Shown piece by piece: positions 22,031 to 35,357 of a stretch of 64,000 nt of DNA. Location of the stretch: positions 6,262,001 to 6,326,000 of the forward strand of contig CP075497.1 of the NCBI GenBank assembly GCA_021613535.1. The letters are read 5' to 3'. A program made the translations under genes and the position numbers. The first letter of the stretch is position 1; the number at the start of each line of letters is the position of its first letter. The stretch is from Adineta vaga (taxonomy: Eukaryota > Rotifera). The notes below the pieces were generated by a model, which was given only the letters and a program-made list of their open reading frames with translations, was not told the origin of the DNA and made no database searches.

Positions 22031-24871
22031 TCATCCTTCAGGATTGAACCAAGTTTGCCAATTCGATACAGAAGTACCTGATAATGCATTCGAATTTGAT
22101 GTAGAATTAGAGGATGATGTTTGTTGTTTTCCGGTCCCTTGAGAATAAAGTTGAGACGGAGCAGTAAGTGTTGTTGGATTTGTTGTCGATGAATTCGGAG
22201 GTTGCTGTTGTTGCTGCTGCTGTTGTTGTTGCATGTATGCTTGGTATTGTATCCTAATATTAATACAAATAAATTATTTTTCTAATAAACATGGTTGAAT
22301 TGATACAACTTACCAATATTGAGTCCATGCATTGGTATTTGCCTGATTCGATGCTTGATCTTGAGTACTGCCAGCTGTAGAGGGTGAATTTACTGCTACT
22401 TTTGATGCTGTAGCTGGTCCTACAAATACACAATTATGAAGAATTATCTTTCATACTAAATTATTTCCTAAGAAACCTTGTGGAAACTGCTGTTGAGCGT
22501 TCGATGGTGCAGTTGGTGCTTGAACACCTGTTTGCTGTTGTTGTTGTTGTTGTTGTTGCATATATTGCCTTGAAAATAAGAAAAATTCGTATTTACTATT
22601 GTGACAAGTATTTAATATCATTATTTACCAATATTGTTGATAATACTGTTGCCAAGCTTCGGTATTGCTAGCATTCGCTGCTGTATTGGTTCCACTTGTA
22701 GGTGGTGGTACTTGTGGTTGTAATGGCATTAAAGAAGGATTAGATGGAGCTAGAGATTAGGAAAAAAGAGAGTAATTGTCGCAAATCAATCGATTAAGAA
22801 ATCCTACTATTTGCATTAGGTGGTTTATTACTAGTTTGTGAAGGGTGAGATGCACTTGGATAGTTTTGAGTCGTAGCTGATGCAAGTATCTGTCGATTCA
22901 AATCATTATTATTACCATAGAAAGAATTAGATGATTGAGGTCCAGTCATGTTTTGATTTTGCTGACTATTCGAAGCAATGGATGCTAATGTTTGATTCAT
23001 ATATGCATTTGGTCCACCTTGCTGTTGATTACCCCAACTGAATTGGGAAGGTGATTGAGTTTGAGAGGGTGCCCCTTGTTGAGAAGAAAATGTCGATGAT
23101 ATAGATGAACGTGCTTGACTATATATTGGATTGTTTGGTTGATTAAAATAAAGTGGTGTCGTTGTAGCAGGAGCATTTGGGAGGGAAAAATTAGGTTTTG
23201 TTAAAGGTTGATCATCTTCGTAGTCTTCCTGACGATCACTGAACCGACTTGGACGACCACCACTACGCATATGTTGTGGATAAGATGAATTATTAGCATT
23301 TGGTGGATAGAAATCTGGACGATTTATGGGTGGTCCTTGGTTAAAATTAGGTGGTGGTTGTAAATGTGGACGATTGTGTTGAGGTGGTCCCATTGGATCA
23401 TAGTTTCCATGTTGAAAACCTTCTTGAAAAGGTCGATTTTGGGGTGGTACTCCATCATAATTTGATCGTCCATTTCGATTAAATGAATGATTATCTAAAA
23501 CGACTGGACATTAGAGAAAAGTTATTCCGAACACATTTATTAATTACCAGGTGGTAACTGTTCATCAGGTCGATGGTGAGCATTTATGTCTCGTTGACGA
23601 TCATGAAAACCGCCTCTGCCACCTCCACGGCCACCTTCTCGACGATCATGTCGTGGTGGTTGATTATTATCAGGACCAAAACGTGATTGATGTGATTCAC
23701 GTGAATTATTATGATGTCCACCTCGACCTCCCCGACCAAAATGATCACCTCCTCCTCCGCGTCCGCCTCTTCCACCACCTCGTCGAAAATCACCTCCAAA
23801 TGAACGATCATCTCGTGAATGATCATGCCGATCACGATCACGCGGTGAACGTGAACGATCTCTAAAATAAAAAATACACTTTTATTTTATCGTTTAAGAG
23901 TAACCAATTGCATTTTACCTGTTAAATGACGATGATCGATTAAAACCGCCTCGACCTGATCTTTGTGAGTCTCGATCACGATATCGACCTTGATTATCAC
24001 GATGAGATGCATGATCTGTATAAATGTTTGCATCGTTAATTGTTCTAATTGAAGTAAGAAAATCAATCTTACCTGATCGTGTACTAGAATTATCATCATC
24101 TTGATGATGTTCGCTATGAGTGTCTACTACTTTGTTCATATCAGACCCAGAATGAGATGCACCTAAAATAAAGTCGACAAAACAAAAAGCTATTCAATAT
24201 TCGTACGAATTAGATTTACCTGAACTTTCAATTTGGACGGACAACAGTGAAGGCAAAGAATTATTACTAGCATTCGATGGCAATCCCGGTTTCTCATTGC
24301 CGAAATCAAGCAACGAAGGTGGTCCTTCACCTACATTTGGTTTGTTTGCTTGTGAATGATTTCTATCATCGACCGACGAATCACGACCACCGCCACCTCC
24401 TCGTGGAAATGGCATCCGTCCTCGACCTCCACCGCGATTAAAATCACGATCATAGGGTCGCGATTGATGCTGTTGCTCAATATCAAATAGACTAGGCATT
24501 TTGGATGGATTGCCTCCACCACGTTGTTCATCATTTGGTCGATTGAAATGACCATTATTATTGAAACGATCACGTTGATGAAAATCTCCACGTCCACCAC
24601 GTGGAGCACCTCGATGACCAAAACCACCATCACCACCTCCTCCTCCTCCTCTTCCTCGCATTCCACCTCCTTCACCACCACCTCTTCCTCTCATTCCACC
24701 ACCTCGGCCATGGCCACCTCGACCACCTTCAAAACGATGTGAATGAAAATTACGATCCTAAGCAAATAAATCGATGAATATTACATGTAGAATAACGTTT
24801 AATAAACTTACAAAATCGTGCACATCGTCCATCAACGAAGGAGGACCACCGGAGCGATGATGAGACGACAT
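22031..24871 (-). CDS. RGG-box, Q/Y-rich RNA-binding-type protein
   Basis: Low-complexity nuclear RNA-binding-type protein, roughly 800 aa over about ten exons; no globular RRM or KH domain found. It begins MSSHHRSGGPPSLMDDVHDF. Two long arginine-glycine blocks follow (24.4-24.75 kb and 23.58-23.86 kb), separated by an S/R/D-rich stretch. A P/Q/N-rich prion-like region (22.8-23.5 kb) comes next. The C-terminus has two Q-tract modules built around NTEAWQQYYQQYW and NTNAWTQYW, each continuing after an intron as QYM or QAYM plus poly-Q. A short motif PSL(M/F/L)(D/S) occurs four times in the N-terminal third. Such proteins usually act in mRNP or splicing condensates. The W-x-Q-Y-Y module recalls the tyrosine repeats at the C-terminus of FUBP proteins, but the KH domains of that family are absent. 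Exact orthology is unknown. Exon borders in the RGG blocks are approximate. Confidence 0.72.
22522..22558 (-). repeat. CAA/CAG repeat coding for poly-Q
   Basis: Glutamine tract of the first C-terminal module of the RGG protein, mostly CAA codons. A second tract lies at about 22203-22234. Confidence 0.8.
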
Positions 24872-26170
24872 GACGAAGAGTTAATTGCTTGAAAACTAGA
24901 AAGAAATAGATAAATTTATACATATTTCATTTACTTCTCTGGAAGCTATCTCATTCGAAAAAATATTATATAAATTTCTTTCTTATATCACTATAACTAT
25001 AATTATATTTATCACAAACAAATATCTGTATTAATATTAAGTTATGAAACAAATGCGCAAGGTATCTATAAAATAAGATAGAGGAGAACTTATTACGAGA
25101 AATGACTTATACAAAAAAAATTTCTATGTGGAACATACATTTTTATATAAAGACAATAATCAGCTTATTTTCAAACATATTAATGAGCTGATTCAAGATT
25201 ATATCACTTAACTTAGACGGTATATATTATACGTAGATGAATTAATTAAAACTAATGTAGGATAAGGGATATTGTACATTCAAATAAATGAATTCATATG
25301 TAAATATATGTCAGTAGTTAAAATTATGGTTGGTTTATTTCGTCACCAACACGAAGTATAGATTTCAGATATAATAAAAAAATATGTTCAAATAATAGAA
25401 TAATCATATAGATATATAGGCGCGATGGAAGAATAAAAATGATTGATCAGAAAATAAGTAATATACAATTGTAGGGATGGTAAGAGAACAATAAATAAAA
25501 ACAAGATGAACAGATTTTCTCAATAATTTTATTATACATCCTGCATATTCTTATGTTTGAAAAGTAAACGATAAATATTAAGGATATCTTTTAAAAGTGA
25601 TAATCAGACAGAGTTGAAGGACATAGAATTTATAGTAGATTATATCAGAATTATGATTTATCGGTTGAACGGTGATATCCTATACCTGCAAACAATTATT
25701 CATAGTTCTAAATTATCTGAAAGAATGAAGGGAACTTTAAAATAGTCTAAAACATTAGTAGATGACGAATTTCTTTTTTTTCGTACAGGATAGGAACAAA
25801 AGACTTGTTTTCTCTTACCAATATTGACAAACAACGTTATTGAAATATATGGATTGGTTCTGTTTTTTATCCAATCAAAAGCAACTGAGAGTTTATCCAT
25901 CTAAAAAATGTAATAATTGAATATGAAAAAAAATTCTACTTTTCAATTATTTTCTTTAATAAAATCCAATGAAAATAGAACTATTCAAAAATTTTTTCAT
26001 TCTTTTTCTAATGGGAGGCCAAAGTGAATTCAATAGGGCCATATTATTTATTTATTATTTCTCTTTCAAAGAAATAACCATTCACGTCCATTTTTGACCA
26101 ACAATTCATACCTCTTCTGTCTTCTCTTTCTTTCTAGATCTTCAGTCGTTCGTGAGAAAAAACCATCAAC
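24872..26170. other. Divergent intergenic region between RGG gene and RPS13
   Basis: About 1.3 kb, very AT-rich, with no supportable coding exon. It should carry the promoters of the minus-strand RGG gene and the plus-strand RPS13. A pyrimidine tract ending TTTCTAG at about 26139 is a candidate cis or trans splice acceptor for the RPS13 leader. Confidence 0.5.
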
Positions 26171-26797
26171 ATGGGTCGTATGCATGCTCCTGGGTATGTC
26201 AATTCTTTTTCATTTTTTTTTCAATATAAAATTCAAAATTTTCTTTTAGCAAGGGTATTTCAGATTCTGCTTTACCCTACAAACGAACTGTACCATCCGT
26301 AAGTAATAACAGAGAAATTCTCGATCGGATGTAATCGGTTGTTTTCTCATTAGTGGTTGAAATTAACATCCGAAGATGTTGTTGATCAAATTTGCAAATT
26401 GGCTAAAAAAGGTTTAACACCATCACAAATCGGTAAAACAAAGAATCCATTGAATTCTTGATGAAAATATATGATGAAATTTCAATATTTAGGTGTCATT
26501 CTTCGTGATTCACATGGTGTTGCGCAAACACGTTTTGTTACTGGCAGCAAAATCTTACGTATCATGAAAGCAAAAGGTCTTGCACCAAGCAAACCAGAAG
26601 ATTTACATCATTTAATTAAAAAAGCTGTTGCTATTCGTAAACATTTGGAACGTAATCGTAAAGACAAAGATTCAAAATTCCGTTTAATTCTTGTCGAAAG
26701 TCGTATTCATCGATTGGCGCGATATTATAAAACCAAAAATGTTCTTCCACCAACATGGAAATATGAATCATCAACAGCCGCTGCTCTTCTTGCTTAA
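26171..26797 (+). CDS. RPS13: 40S ribosomal protein S13 (uS15)
   Basis: Small-subunit ribosomal protein that binds 18S rRNA. Four exons (26171-26193, 26250-26298, 26354-26432, 26493-26797) join to exactly 151 aa, the usual animal length. The product starts [18 protein letters not shown]. It continues through [35 protein letters not shown] and [14 protein letters not shown] and ends in [10 protein letters not shown]. Every position I compared fits the family. Introns are 55-60 bp. AATAAA follows at 26853, and importin beta starts only 169 bp after the stop. Confidence 0.98.
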
Positions 26798-26852
26798 ATT
26801 ATAAAACATCCTTGTTTTGCTCATTTTAGTATGAGAAAGAAAGAAAAAAAAG

Positions 26853-26858
26853 AATAAA
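26853..26858 (+). promoter_or_regulatory. Poly(A) signal of RPS13
   Basis: AATAAA 55 bp after the RPS13 stop. Only about 110 bp separates it from the next start codon. Confidence 0.6.
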
Positions 26859-26966
26859 GATAATAATAAAGAGAGCATGTTTAAAATAGAAACAATTCTT
26901 TCATCTTGATTCGTGTGTTTCTAGATTGAATTTTAAGATTTTTCTTTTTTTAATTAAATCAGTGCG

Positions 26967-29900
26967 ATGGCCGCACAAGAGCTCATCAATATTCTCGAGC
27001 GAACTGTCACCGGATGTATGTGTTCAGAAAGATTTCTCATTTCAAAGAAAATTAAAACAATTCATTTCTATGAATTTATTTTAGCACAAGCCGATTTGGA
27101 GAATGCACGAAATTTTCTTGCCAAAGCAGCCGAACAAAATTTAGTAAGGTCAATTTATTATTTCATTACATAAAATGATTCGTCTTTTTCTTTCTAGCCT
27201 GAACTTTTAAAACAACTTTCTGATATCTTAAATACTACCACAAATAATCCAACAGCACGTACACAAGCAGGTAAGCAAAAAAAAGCACGAAACAAATCTG
27301 ATTAGAGAAATAGTGATAGTAAAGAATAGAAAATGACTTTTGTCTTAATTTTGATATTCATTGATGTTTGAATTGATTTCTTTTAGCGTTACAACTTAAA
27401 AACGCACTCTATTCACGAGATAATATAGAAGCTTATCGAGAACGATGGCTTCGTATACCAGAAGATGTCAGAGCACATGTAAAAAATAATGTAAGATATG
27501 AATAAATCTTTATTTGTTCTTTTTTCTCTATTGATAAGCATTTTTCATTCTATTTAGTGTTTCAATGCTCTCGGTACTGAAACATCAAAACCATCACAAG
27601 CAGCTCAATGCGTTGGTTATATAGCTTGTGCAGAATTACCACATGGTCAATGGCGAGATTTAATCGGTAATATTCGTAATTCAAAATGTTTTGAATAATT
27701 TTATAATAATTTTAGAACGATTGGTTGCCAATGTAACTACTGCTGGTAGAGCTGATAATATTCGTGAAGCGAGTTTGGAAGCACTTGGTTATATATGTCA
27801 AGATATTGTAAGTTTCATTTTTTTGATAAACTATATTCAATTTATCAATCTTATTGATGATCGTTTTTAGGAACAAAAAGTACTTGAACCTCAGAGTAAT
27901 GTTATTTTAACTGCACTTGTATATGGTATGCGTAAAGAAGAAACAAATGATAATGTACGTCTTGCTGCAACAACAGCTATGTTGAATTCATTGGAATTTA
28001 CCAAAAATAATTTTCAAAATGATGTATGATAAATTTCTTTTAATTGCAATTATATTTGAATTTTCAACAAATTCTTTTTGTATAGAGTGAACGACATTAT
28101 ATTATGCAAGTTGTATGTGAAGCCACCCAATCAGCAAATTTAAAAGTAAAAATTAACTTTTGATATACCAAAAATAACAACTTTGAATTCTAATTGATAA
28201 TTTATTTATTTAGATTCAAGTTGCAGCTTTGCAAAATCTTGTTAGAATTCTTAGTTTATATTATGATTATATGGAATATTACATGGGTCCTGCATTATTT
28301 GCGGTAAAATTTCATTTTAATAATGAAATCTTTGTCTTCAATGTTTATATCATTTTAGATTACTATGGATGCAATGAAATCTACACATGATGAAATAGCT
28401 TTACAAGGTATTGAATTTTGGTCCAACGTTTGCGATGAAGAATATGAATTACAATTAGATCAACAAGAAGTAAATATAAATATCAAATGAAGTTAAATCG
28501 ATTTTCTGATTGTTTCTTTTTTTCTCTTTCTCTCTCTCTCTAAGGCTCAGGAACAAAATCGTCAACCTGAACGAACAAGTCGTTATTATGCACGTGGTGC
28601 ATTACCATATTTAGTACCTGTTTTATTACAACGTTTAACTATGCAAGAAGAAACTGATGATGATGATGATTGGAATCCATGTAAAGCTGCTGGTGTTTGT
28701 TTAATGTTATTAGCTAATTGTGCTGAAAATACAATCATTCAATATGTCTTTCCATTTGTCAGTGAAAATATTAAACATACCGATTGGCGACATCGTGAAG
28801 CAGCTGTTATGGCATTTGGTTCGATGTTAGAAGGACCTGATGTTGCAAGTATAAAACCAATTGCTGAACAAGCTATACCATTTTTACTTGAATTATTACG
28901 TGATTCAAATGTTGCTGTACGTGATACAACAGCATGGACAATTGGACGTATATTTGAATTTGTTTCTCAAGCTGTTATGAATGATGAATTACTTCGTGCA
29001 ATTGGTAATGCATTAGTAAATGGTTTAGGAGATGTTTCACGTGTTGCAACGAATATTTGTTGGGTATGAATAGAGACATATTTGTTACAAGAGATTTTTA
29101 TTCTTTTTATTTAGTCTTTTTCGAGCTTAGCTCGTGCTGCTTATGAACATGCTGAATGTCCAGATGATGATGATACACCGAACACATATTTATTATCACC
29201 ATTTTTTGATGAAATTGTTAAAAAACTTGTTGAAACAACTGATAGGTAAATATATAGAAGAAAAACATTTTACTAGATCAATTTATAATTGGATATATAT
29301 TTTTTTGTTTAGACCGGATGGTAATCACTCAAATTTACGTAATGCCGCTTATGAAGCATTAATGGAAATGATTCGTCATAGTCCTAAGGACTGTTATGTT
29401 ACTGTTCAAAAGACAACAGTCACTGTACTTGATCGATTAAATCGTGTAATATCAGTTGAAAGTCATGCAGCAAATCCAAATGATAGAGTACAAATTAGTG
29501 ATCTTCAATCATTACTTTGTGCTACACTTCAAGTAAGACAGAAGACAACATGGAGAGAGATTTTATTATTCTGAATAAATTTTAGAGTGTACTTCGAAAA
29601 ATGCATCCGAATGATGCTCCACTTATATCTGATCCGATTATGCAAGCTTTATTACAAATGCTTAAAACAAGTAGTGGAAAAACATGTGTTGTACAAGAAG
29701 ATGCACTTGTTGCTATTGGTACCTTGGTTGAAGGTTTGTATTGAGTCTTCTTTTTTTTTCAACATAAAATAGCATCTTATTTGTTTTTATTCAGTATTGG
29801 GAATCAATTTTCTTAAATATATCGATCATGTCCTTCCATTTATCTATGAGGCATTAAATAATCATGCTGAATATCAGATATGTGCAGCTGCTGTTGGTGT

Positions 29901-30584
29901 TGTTGGAGATTTAAGTCGTTCATTACTCGATAAATTAGCACCTTATTGTGATCTAATAATGACGCATCTACTTACTTGTCTTGGTGTAAGTAAACGAAAA
30001 TGAGTAATAATTAAACAATTCGTTATTCTTTTCGATTCTTTTAGGATGATAAATTACATCGTTCCGTTAAACCTCAAATTTTAAGTACATTTGGTGATAT
30101 TGCTTTAGCAATTGGTGGCTACTTTAAAAAGTATCTTGAACATGTTCTAAATACTCTCAATCAAGCTTGTCGTGCTCAAGTTTCTAAAACAGATTATGAT
30201 ATGATTGATTATTTAAATGAATTGCATGAAGGCTGTTTATCTGCGTATACAGGCATTATTCAAGGTCTTCGTAATTCAGTAACAAATACCGGTGATTCTT
30301 CAGCAGCACTTGTTGAATTACAATTAGTCACAGTTCAATTACCTTTCATAGTGCAATTTATTGAAACAATAGCACGTGATCAAAATAAATCGGATTCAAT
30401 TATTGGTGCAGCTATTGGTTTGATCGGTGATCTCGTCACATCCTATGGTCAACAAATGCTTCCATATATTGAAAGAGATACAATTGAAAAATTAGTAGCC
30501 GAAGGCAAACGATCAAAAGTAATGAAAACGAAAACATTAGCAACATGGGCAACCAAAGAAATTCGAAAGATCAAAAATAATTGA
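26967..30584 (+). CDS. KPNB1: Importin subunit beta-1 (karyopherin beta-1)
   Basis: Nuclear import receptor that carries importin-alpha and cargo through the nuclear pore and is released by Ran-GTP. About 13 exons with 45-70 bp introns give roughly 880 aa, against about 876 in vertebrates. It starts [17 protein letters not shown]. It continues through [28 protein letters not shown]-type repeat sequence (here [17 protein letters not shown]), the acidic loop [33 protein letters not shown] and the C-terminal KEIRKIK. HEAT repeats run the whole length. The acidic DDDDDW loop is typical of importin beta HEAT 8. All exons I followed remain in frame. A strong acceptor (pyrimidine-rich, ends ATCAG at 26962) lies just before the ATG. 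Confidence 0.97.
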
Positions 30585-33406
30585 ACATATTTTTCATGAT
30601 TTATATATAAATACCAAAAAGAGAGATATCTAAACCTTACAAGTTTCTGTGCGTGTGTGTGTTGTGCGTGAGGAGAGAATGTGACTGTGTGGTGAGATAT
30701 TTCATTCTTTTTCTTCTTCTTCTTTCTCTTCTACTGTCCCTCCAACTTCCCGTTTCTCCTCTGTTAAACAGACATCTCTATCTTTTCATTGCATTAGGTA
30801 AATTCTTGTACGATTTATTGTGGTTAGATGCGACATATATTATTTAAAAAAAAAGAAAACGATAACGCTGGTCGTACTTATTTTTTTTTTCTCTCTGTGA
30901 TCTTTCTCTTTCTCTACTTATGTATGAAGAAGGTTTTCTCTTTTTCGTTAAACATGCCGGTGTTTTTTTTCTCTGTTCCCTCTTATCATTCTCGAATCTC
31001 CCTGTGTTCCTATTTTTCTTTTTGATTGACCAAACTAGTTCTTTAAGTGATCACCATTCATCTTTGATATCACTTTCTTTTACTTTCATTCTTTTTCTTC
31101 TACTTATATGTGTGCTGCTGGTGCTGTGAATTGTGTGTGCGTGTGTGAGTGTGAGTGGCGCGAGCGGTCATTCTCTCTTGTGAGTCTATTTTCGTTCTGG
31201 AATAAAAACATTCATACTAATTGATTTTAAGCATCAAACAATTCACTAATTTCTAAGTCTCTGAAGATTTATGCAAAGTCCTAACGAATTTTTCGTTGCT
31301 TTTTCTTCTAATTATATCATTGATCGAATTTGACAAGTAAAATTCTACATCCTGTACAGAGACATATCTCAAATAGCAAAAGCTATTATTTTTACTTAAA
31401 TATAGAGCAGATAGGATCAGATGAAGCAAATACATTTGACAAACGACTAGTTTTAACAAAAGATGTATGAGGTAAAGTTTTGTTGATCTAAAACACAAGA
31501 ATACATCTTTTCTAGAAACCATCTGATAATAAATATTTTGTTTTTGATACATCAAAATACCTGTCAGATTAAACATACTTTAATTAATATGTACAATTTA
31601 TGAACATGAATTGTTGAGATAACGAAAACTGAATTTATTGCATACTTTTCTGTTGTAATTGAATTTTAGTGCATTTTCATAGACACGCAACGATGCTTGA
31701 CAATTAAATGACAATCTAATCTGATATGTCATTATAATGATCATACAAAATAGAGCGTAAATCGATGAAAAGAAAATCATGTTTTGAGTGCAGATTTCTT
31801 ATCGATTCCTGTTGTTTAATACTCCATATAATCTATGATTGTTCTTTGAAGACATTCTGTTCTCAAGAAACTACTAAGAGAAGCTTAATGACTTCGATGC
31901 ACAATTGGATTCGATCTATTTCTTTACTATTACAAGATAGATCAGTTGCATTGTTTTCATTATTTTAACATATTGCACAAGATAATATTCGCAAAATTTA
32001 TTTATTTCCTTTTGAACTAAATTTAAATATAAAATATCTCTCAGTGAATAATATTTCAATTTTTGTTCATAAACACAGCTAGCAATAATTCTATTAACGA
32101 TCAAGTATTTCCTCTCTTCTTATTTGATTAATTGATTGACAACAAATGATTCTGTACTTTATCTTCCTCGAGCATTACAGTTGAAAGATAGAAAGAAAAA
32201 AGATGCGATCTAACAATGAATATAAATGATTCAATGAAGAAGGAAAAGAAAAAAATATATCATTTTAATGTTCATTTGGAAAATCAGTTTATCTCTTCGT
32301 TTAGTTCGTGCATAAAGACATCGTCTCGATTGTCTTCGAAACTGATCTAGTAAGAACCCTTTGTTTTCTATTATTATAAATTCTTCAAAACTAACATCTG
32401 CTTATCAGAAAAGTCCATTTAACTAATGTTCAACGAGAAAAAACACTGTTTTCCGCGTTATTTCCTGTGAACATGAGTTAATGTACCTGAGAACTTTATT
32501 TTAAACACATTATACCATGTTTATGTAATAATCTTCTATTGAAATGTAATTGATCATAATGTATTTGCTATTATGATTTAATTTAACATCATTTATAATG
32601 ATGAAAAACTTAATAGCAAAAGTAAATATGTGATTATGTTACTTTCTGTTTTTCTTCCATTACGATTGGTATTTAACAAGCGAGAAAATCATGTTAAACG
32701 AGATATAGAGCAAACAGTCCTGGTTCGAGATAGCATTTTTTTTATATATGTAAAAATAGTTATTCTTAGTTGTCTAGAAGAGAAATATTCTTACTAAATT
32801 AAAGTGTGATTGTGTCACTTCTGATCAATACTCTTGTGAACATCAATGTCGATGCATTGATGTCTTCATAAAAACGACATTTCAAAGTTTCCACGATCTT
32901 TATCATTGCGTCTACATTCATTTTTATTACTACAACACTTCAACAGTTCGAAAAACTCTATTTCATGTCTGTAATAATGTCAGTTCTCGTTCGAAGTTCA
33001 CAGAATCAGATTATTTCTTTTGTTATGACTTCAGTGTACGGAATATTTTTTAGATGAGAGTTAAAATAATTAACGAAAGTAGCTGTTCAGTTCGAAGAGA
33101 GAGTTTCATCCAATGGGAATGTTACTATTTGAATAATTAAACAATGAAGTAGTTCCGCGAACACATCAAACGACAAATTACATATCCATCACTTCATCGT
33201 TTCATTTTTCTTTTAGAGCAATTTAAGAGAAATCATTAAAAAAGAAGGAGGAAAGTTGAATACTATATTAACATCATTAACCACAATATTCTACGTTTCT
33301 CATTTTTAGATATTTGATTTATTAAATACAATTTATATTATGAATTTTATTCTAAAAAAATCATGGTTTATATGGAAACAAAATTTTTCATTATTGTTTT
33401 AATTTT
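30585..33406. other. Intergenic, 2.8 kb, no gene seen
   Basis: Holds the importin beta 3' UTR and the upstream region of the receptor gene. GT-rich and pyrimidine-rich low-complexity stretches occur at 30645-30690 and 31105-31165. Small open frames near 31.3-31.8 kb lack family features and plausible splice partners. Confidence 0.5.
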
Positions 33407-35357
33407 ATGTATTCAATAAAGACAATCTTAAATCGATGTTATAATCCATCTATTATTAATTTTATTCTTGCAAGCATTTTGTATTTATCTACATATGATC
33501 GAAAATGTAATTCGATAGTTGCTGCAGCAACTATTCCATCTCGACCATCAATGTTGATGAATGTCAAACATAATATTACTCGTAGTATGCCTGATGAACA
33601 ACGTCTCTTCTATACACTTATGAATGATTATGAAAAAGCAGTAAGACCAACGAAAAGAGCTGCCGATGTTATCGTTGTTAAATTAGGTATAACATTGACA
33701 CAGATTATGGATATTGTAAGTAATAGAATAAAACAATGTCATATCTAATTTATTTCATCCATATTTAGGATGAACGTAATCAAATAATGACAACTAATAT
33801 TTGGCTTGATCAAGTAGGATGATTCTATAAATATCTTTATGAGAATTTTTTTATGATATTTTTATTAAAGGAATGGAAAGATGAATTATTAACATGGAAT
33901 CCAACAGATTTCGGTGGTTTAAAGAAAATTCGAGTACCTTGTCGATATATTTGGTTACCTGATATTGTTTTATATAATTCTGCTGATGATTATACACAGG
34001 GATATATGCAATCATTAGCAATGATTAGTTATGATGGAACTGTATTTTGGCCACCGATTGTTAAATTTCGATCGACTTGTAAAATTGGAATAACGTGGTA
34101 AAAATTCTTTTTTCTTGATTAAAAGAAAACTATTTATTTCGATTAAACATAGGTTTCCTTTTGATGATCAGTTATGTTTTCTAAAATTTGGTTCATGGAC
34201 ATATGATTCTACTCAAGTCATTTTAACAAATCGTTCAGAAAATGTCGATATGTCAAATTATGTTGACAATGGTAAAGTCTACTTAAATGTTTTTCTTTTT
34301 TAAGCTACATATATACATATAAGAATAGATATAAAATGTAATCAATTATTTGTATAGGTGAATGGAAATTATTATCATCATGGACTGTTCTATCTCGATT
34401 AACATATCCATGTTGTGATGAATCTTATTTCGATTTAAAATTTTATTTCCATATACGACGTCGAACATTATATTACACATACAATGTTATTATTCCTTGT
34501 ATTATGTTATCAATCTTAACATGTTTAACATTCTATTTGCCAACAGAATCAGGAGAAAAAGTATCATTAGGACTAACAGTTCTTCTTTCATTTTCAGTCT
34601 TTATGTTATTAATTGCTGAATCGATGCCAGCTACAAGTGAATATATTCCTTTAATTAGTAACTCTATTTTATAGAAATATCGAAGAAAATTTTTGAAATA
34701 AATTCCTTGTTTTCTTTAGGTATCTATTTTACATTAATAATGAGTTTAACAAGTTTATCTGTTTTGCTAGCAGTTGTTCTACTTAACGTTCATCTATATG
34801 GTTCATCTTTGAAACCAGTACCAACACGATTACGTCGAATATTATTCTATCGTTTTGCACCATTCTTACGTGTTAAATTGCATCGTGGATCGAAATTAGA
34901 TAATCAAAAAGATCCACAGAAATCAACAGTTAAAATTCCTCGTCGAGCAACGACAATATATAATGCTATATTTTTAAATGAAAATGATCTTCTAACTAAT
35001 AGTCAACAACAACAACAATCAAATCATACATTTCAATCGACGACCTTATGTGAAAATAATGTTCATCAAGATGCATCAACAATGTCTAATCTTCAAACAT
35101 CACCGCAATCTTTAGGTGAATGTAAACGTCTTCTTACTGAACTTAATCGTTTAATTCTTCATCCAACTGAAACACATGAAGAAGATATTATTGTACGAGA
35201 TTGGCAAAATGTTGCGTTAGTTCTCGATCGTTGTCTATTCATCTTGTATATTTTATTAACTGGTTTATTAACTATTGGAACGCTTATCTTAGCACCATTA
35301 CTTAAATATGTTCCCAAAGCACCAGGTTATCATCAATTGAATATAACTAAAGACTGA
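33407..35357 (+). CDS. Nicotinic acetylcholine receptor-type Cys-loop channel subunit
   Basis: Subunit of a pentameric cation channel. Six exons (33407-33715, 33769-33813, 33871-34097, 34153-34271, 34358-34657, 34720-35357) join in frame to 545 aa. A hydrophobic N-terminus (IINFILASILYL) serves as signal peptide. The extracellular domain has WLDQEWKDELLTWNP, YIWLPDIVLYNSADD and a 13-residue Cys loop from CKIGITW to PFDDQLC across an exon junction. Loop C has the vicinal cysteines YPCCDESY that mark alpha-type subunits. Pore helix M2 is GEKVSLGLTVLLSFSVFMLL; the glutamate before it predicts cation selectivity. M3, a cytoplasmic loop and M4 (CLFILYILLTGLLTIGTLIL) follow. Closest in style to alpha-7/alpha-9 subunits. 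M1 has IIPCIMLSILTCLTFYLP. Confidence 0.93.

Noticed and set aside
23551-23865. Plus-strand open frame rich in His, Asp and Val opposite the RGG gene
   Set aside because: It is the mirror of the RGG-coding repeat; its composition follows from that repeat and it has no start context or family features.
31253-31780. Minus-strand open frames downstream of importin beta
   Set aside because: Hydrophobic, low-complexity translations without motif, splice partners or a plausible promoter context.
32715-32745. TGGTTCGAGA resembling a tRNA T-loop
   Set aside because: The flanking bases do not pair into a T-stem or acceptor stem and no matching D or anticodon arm was found.
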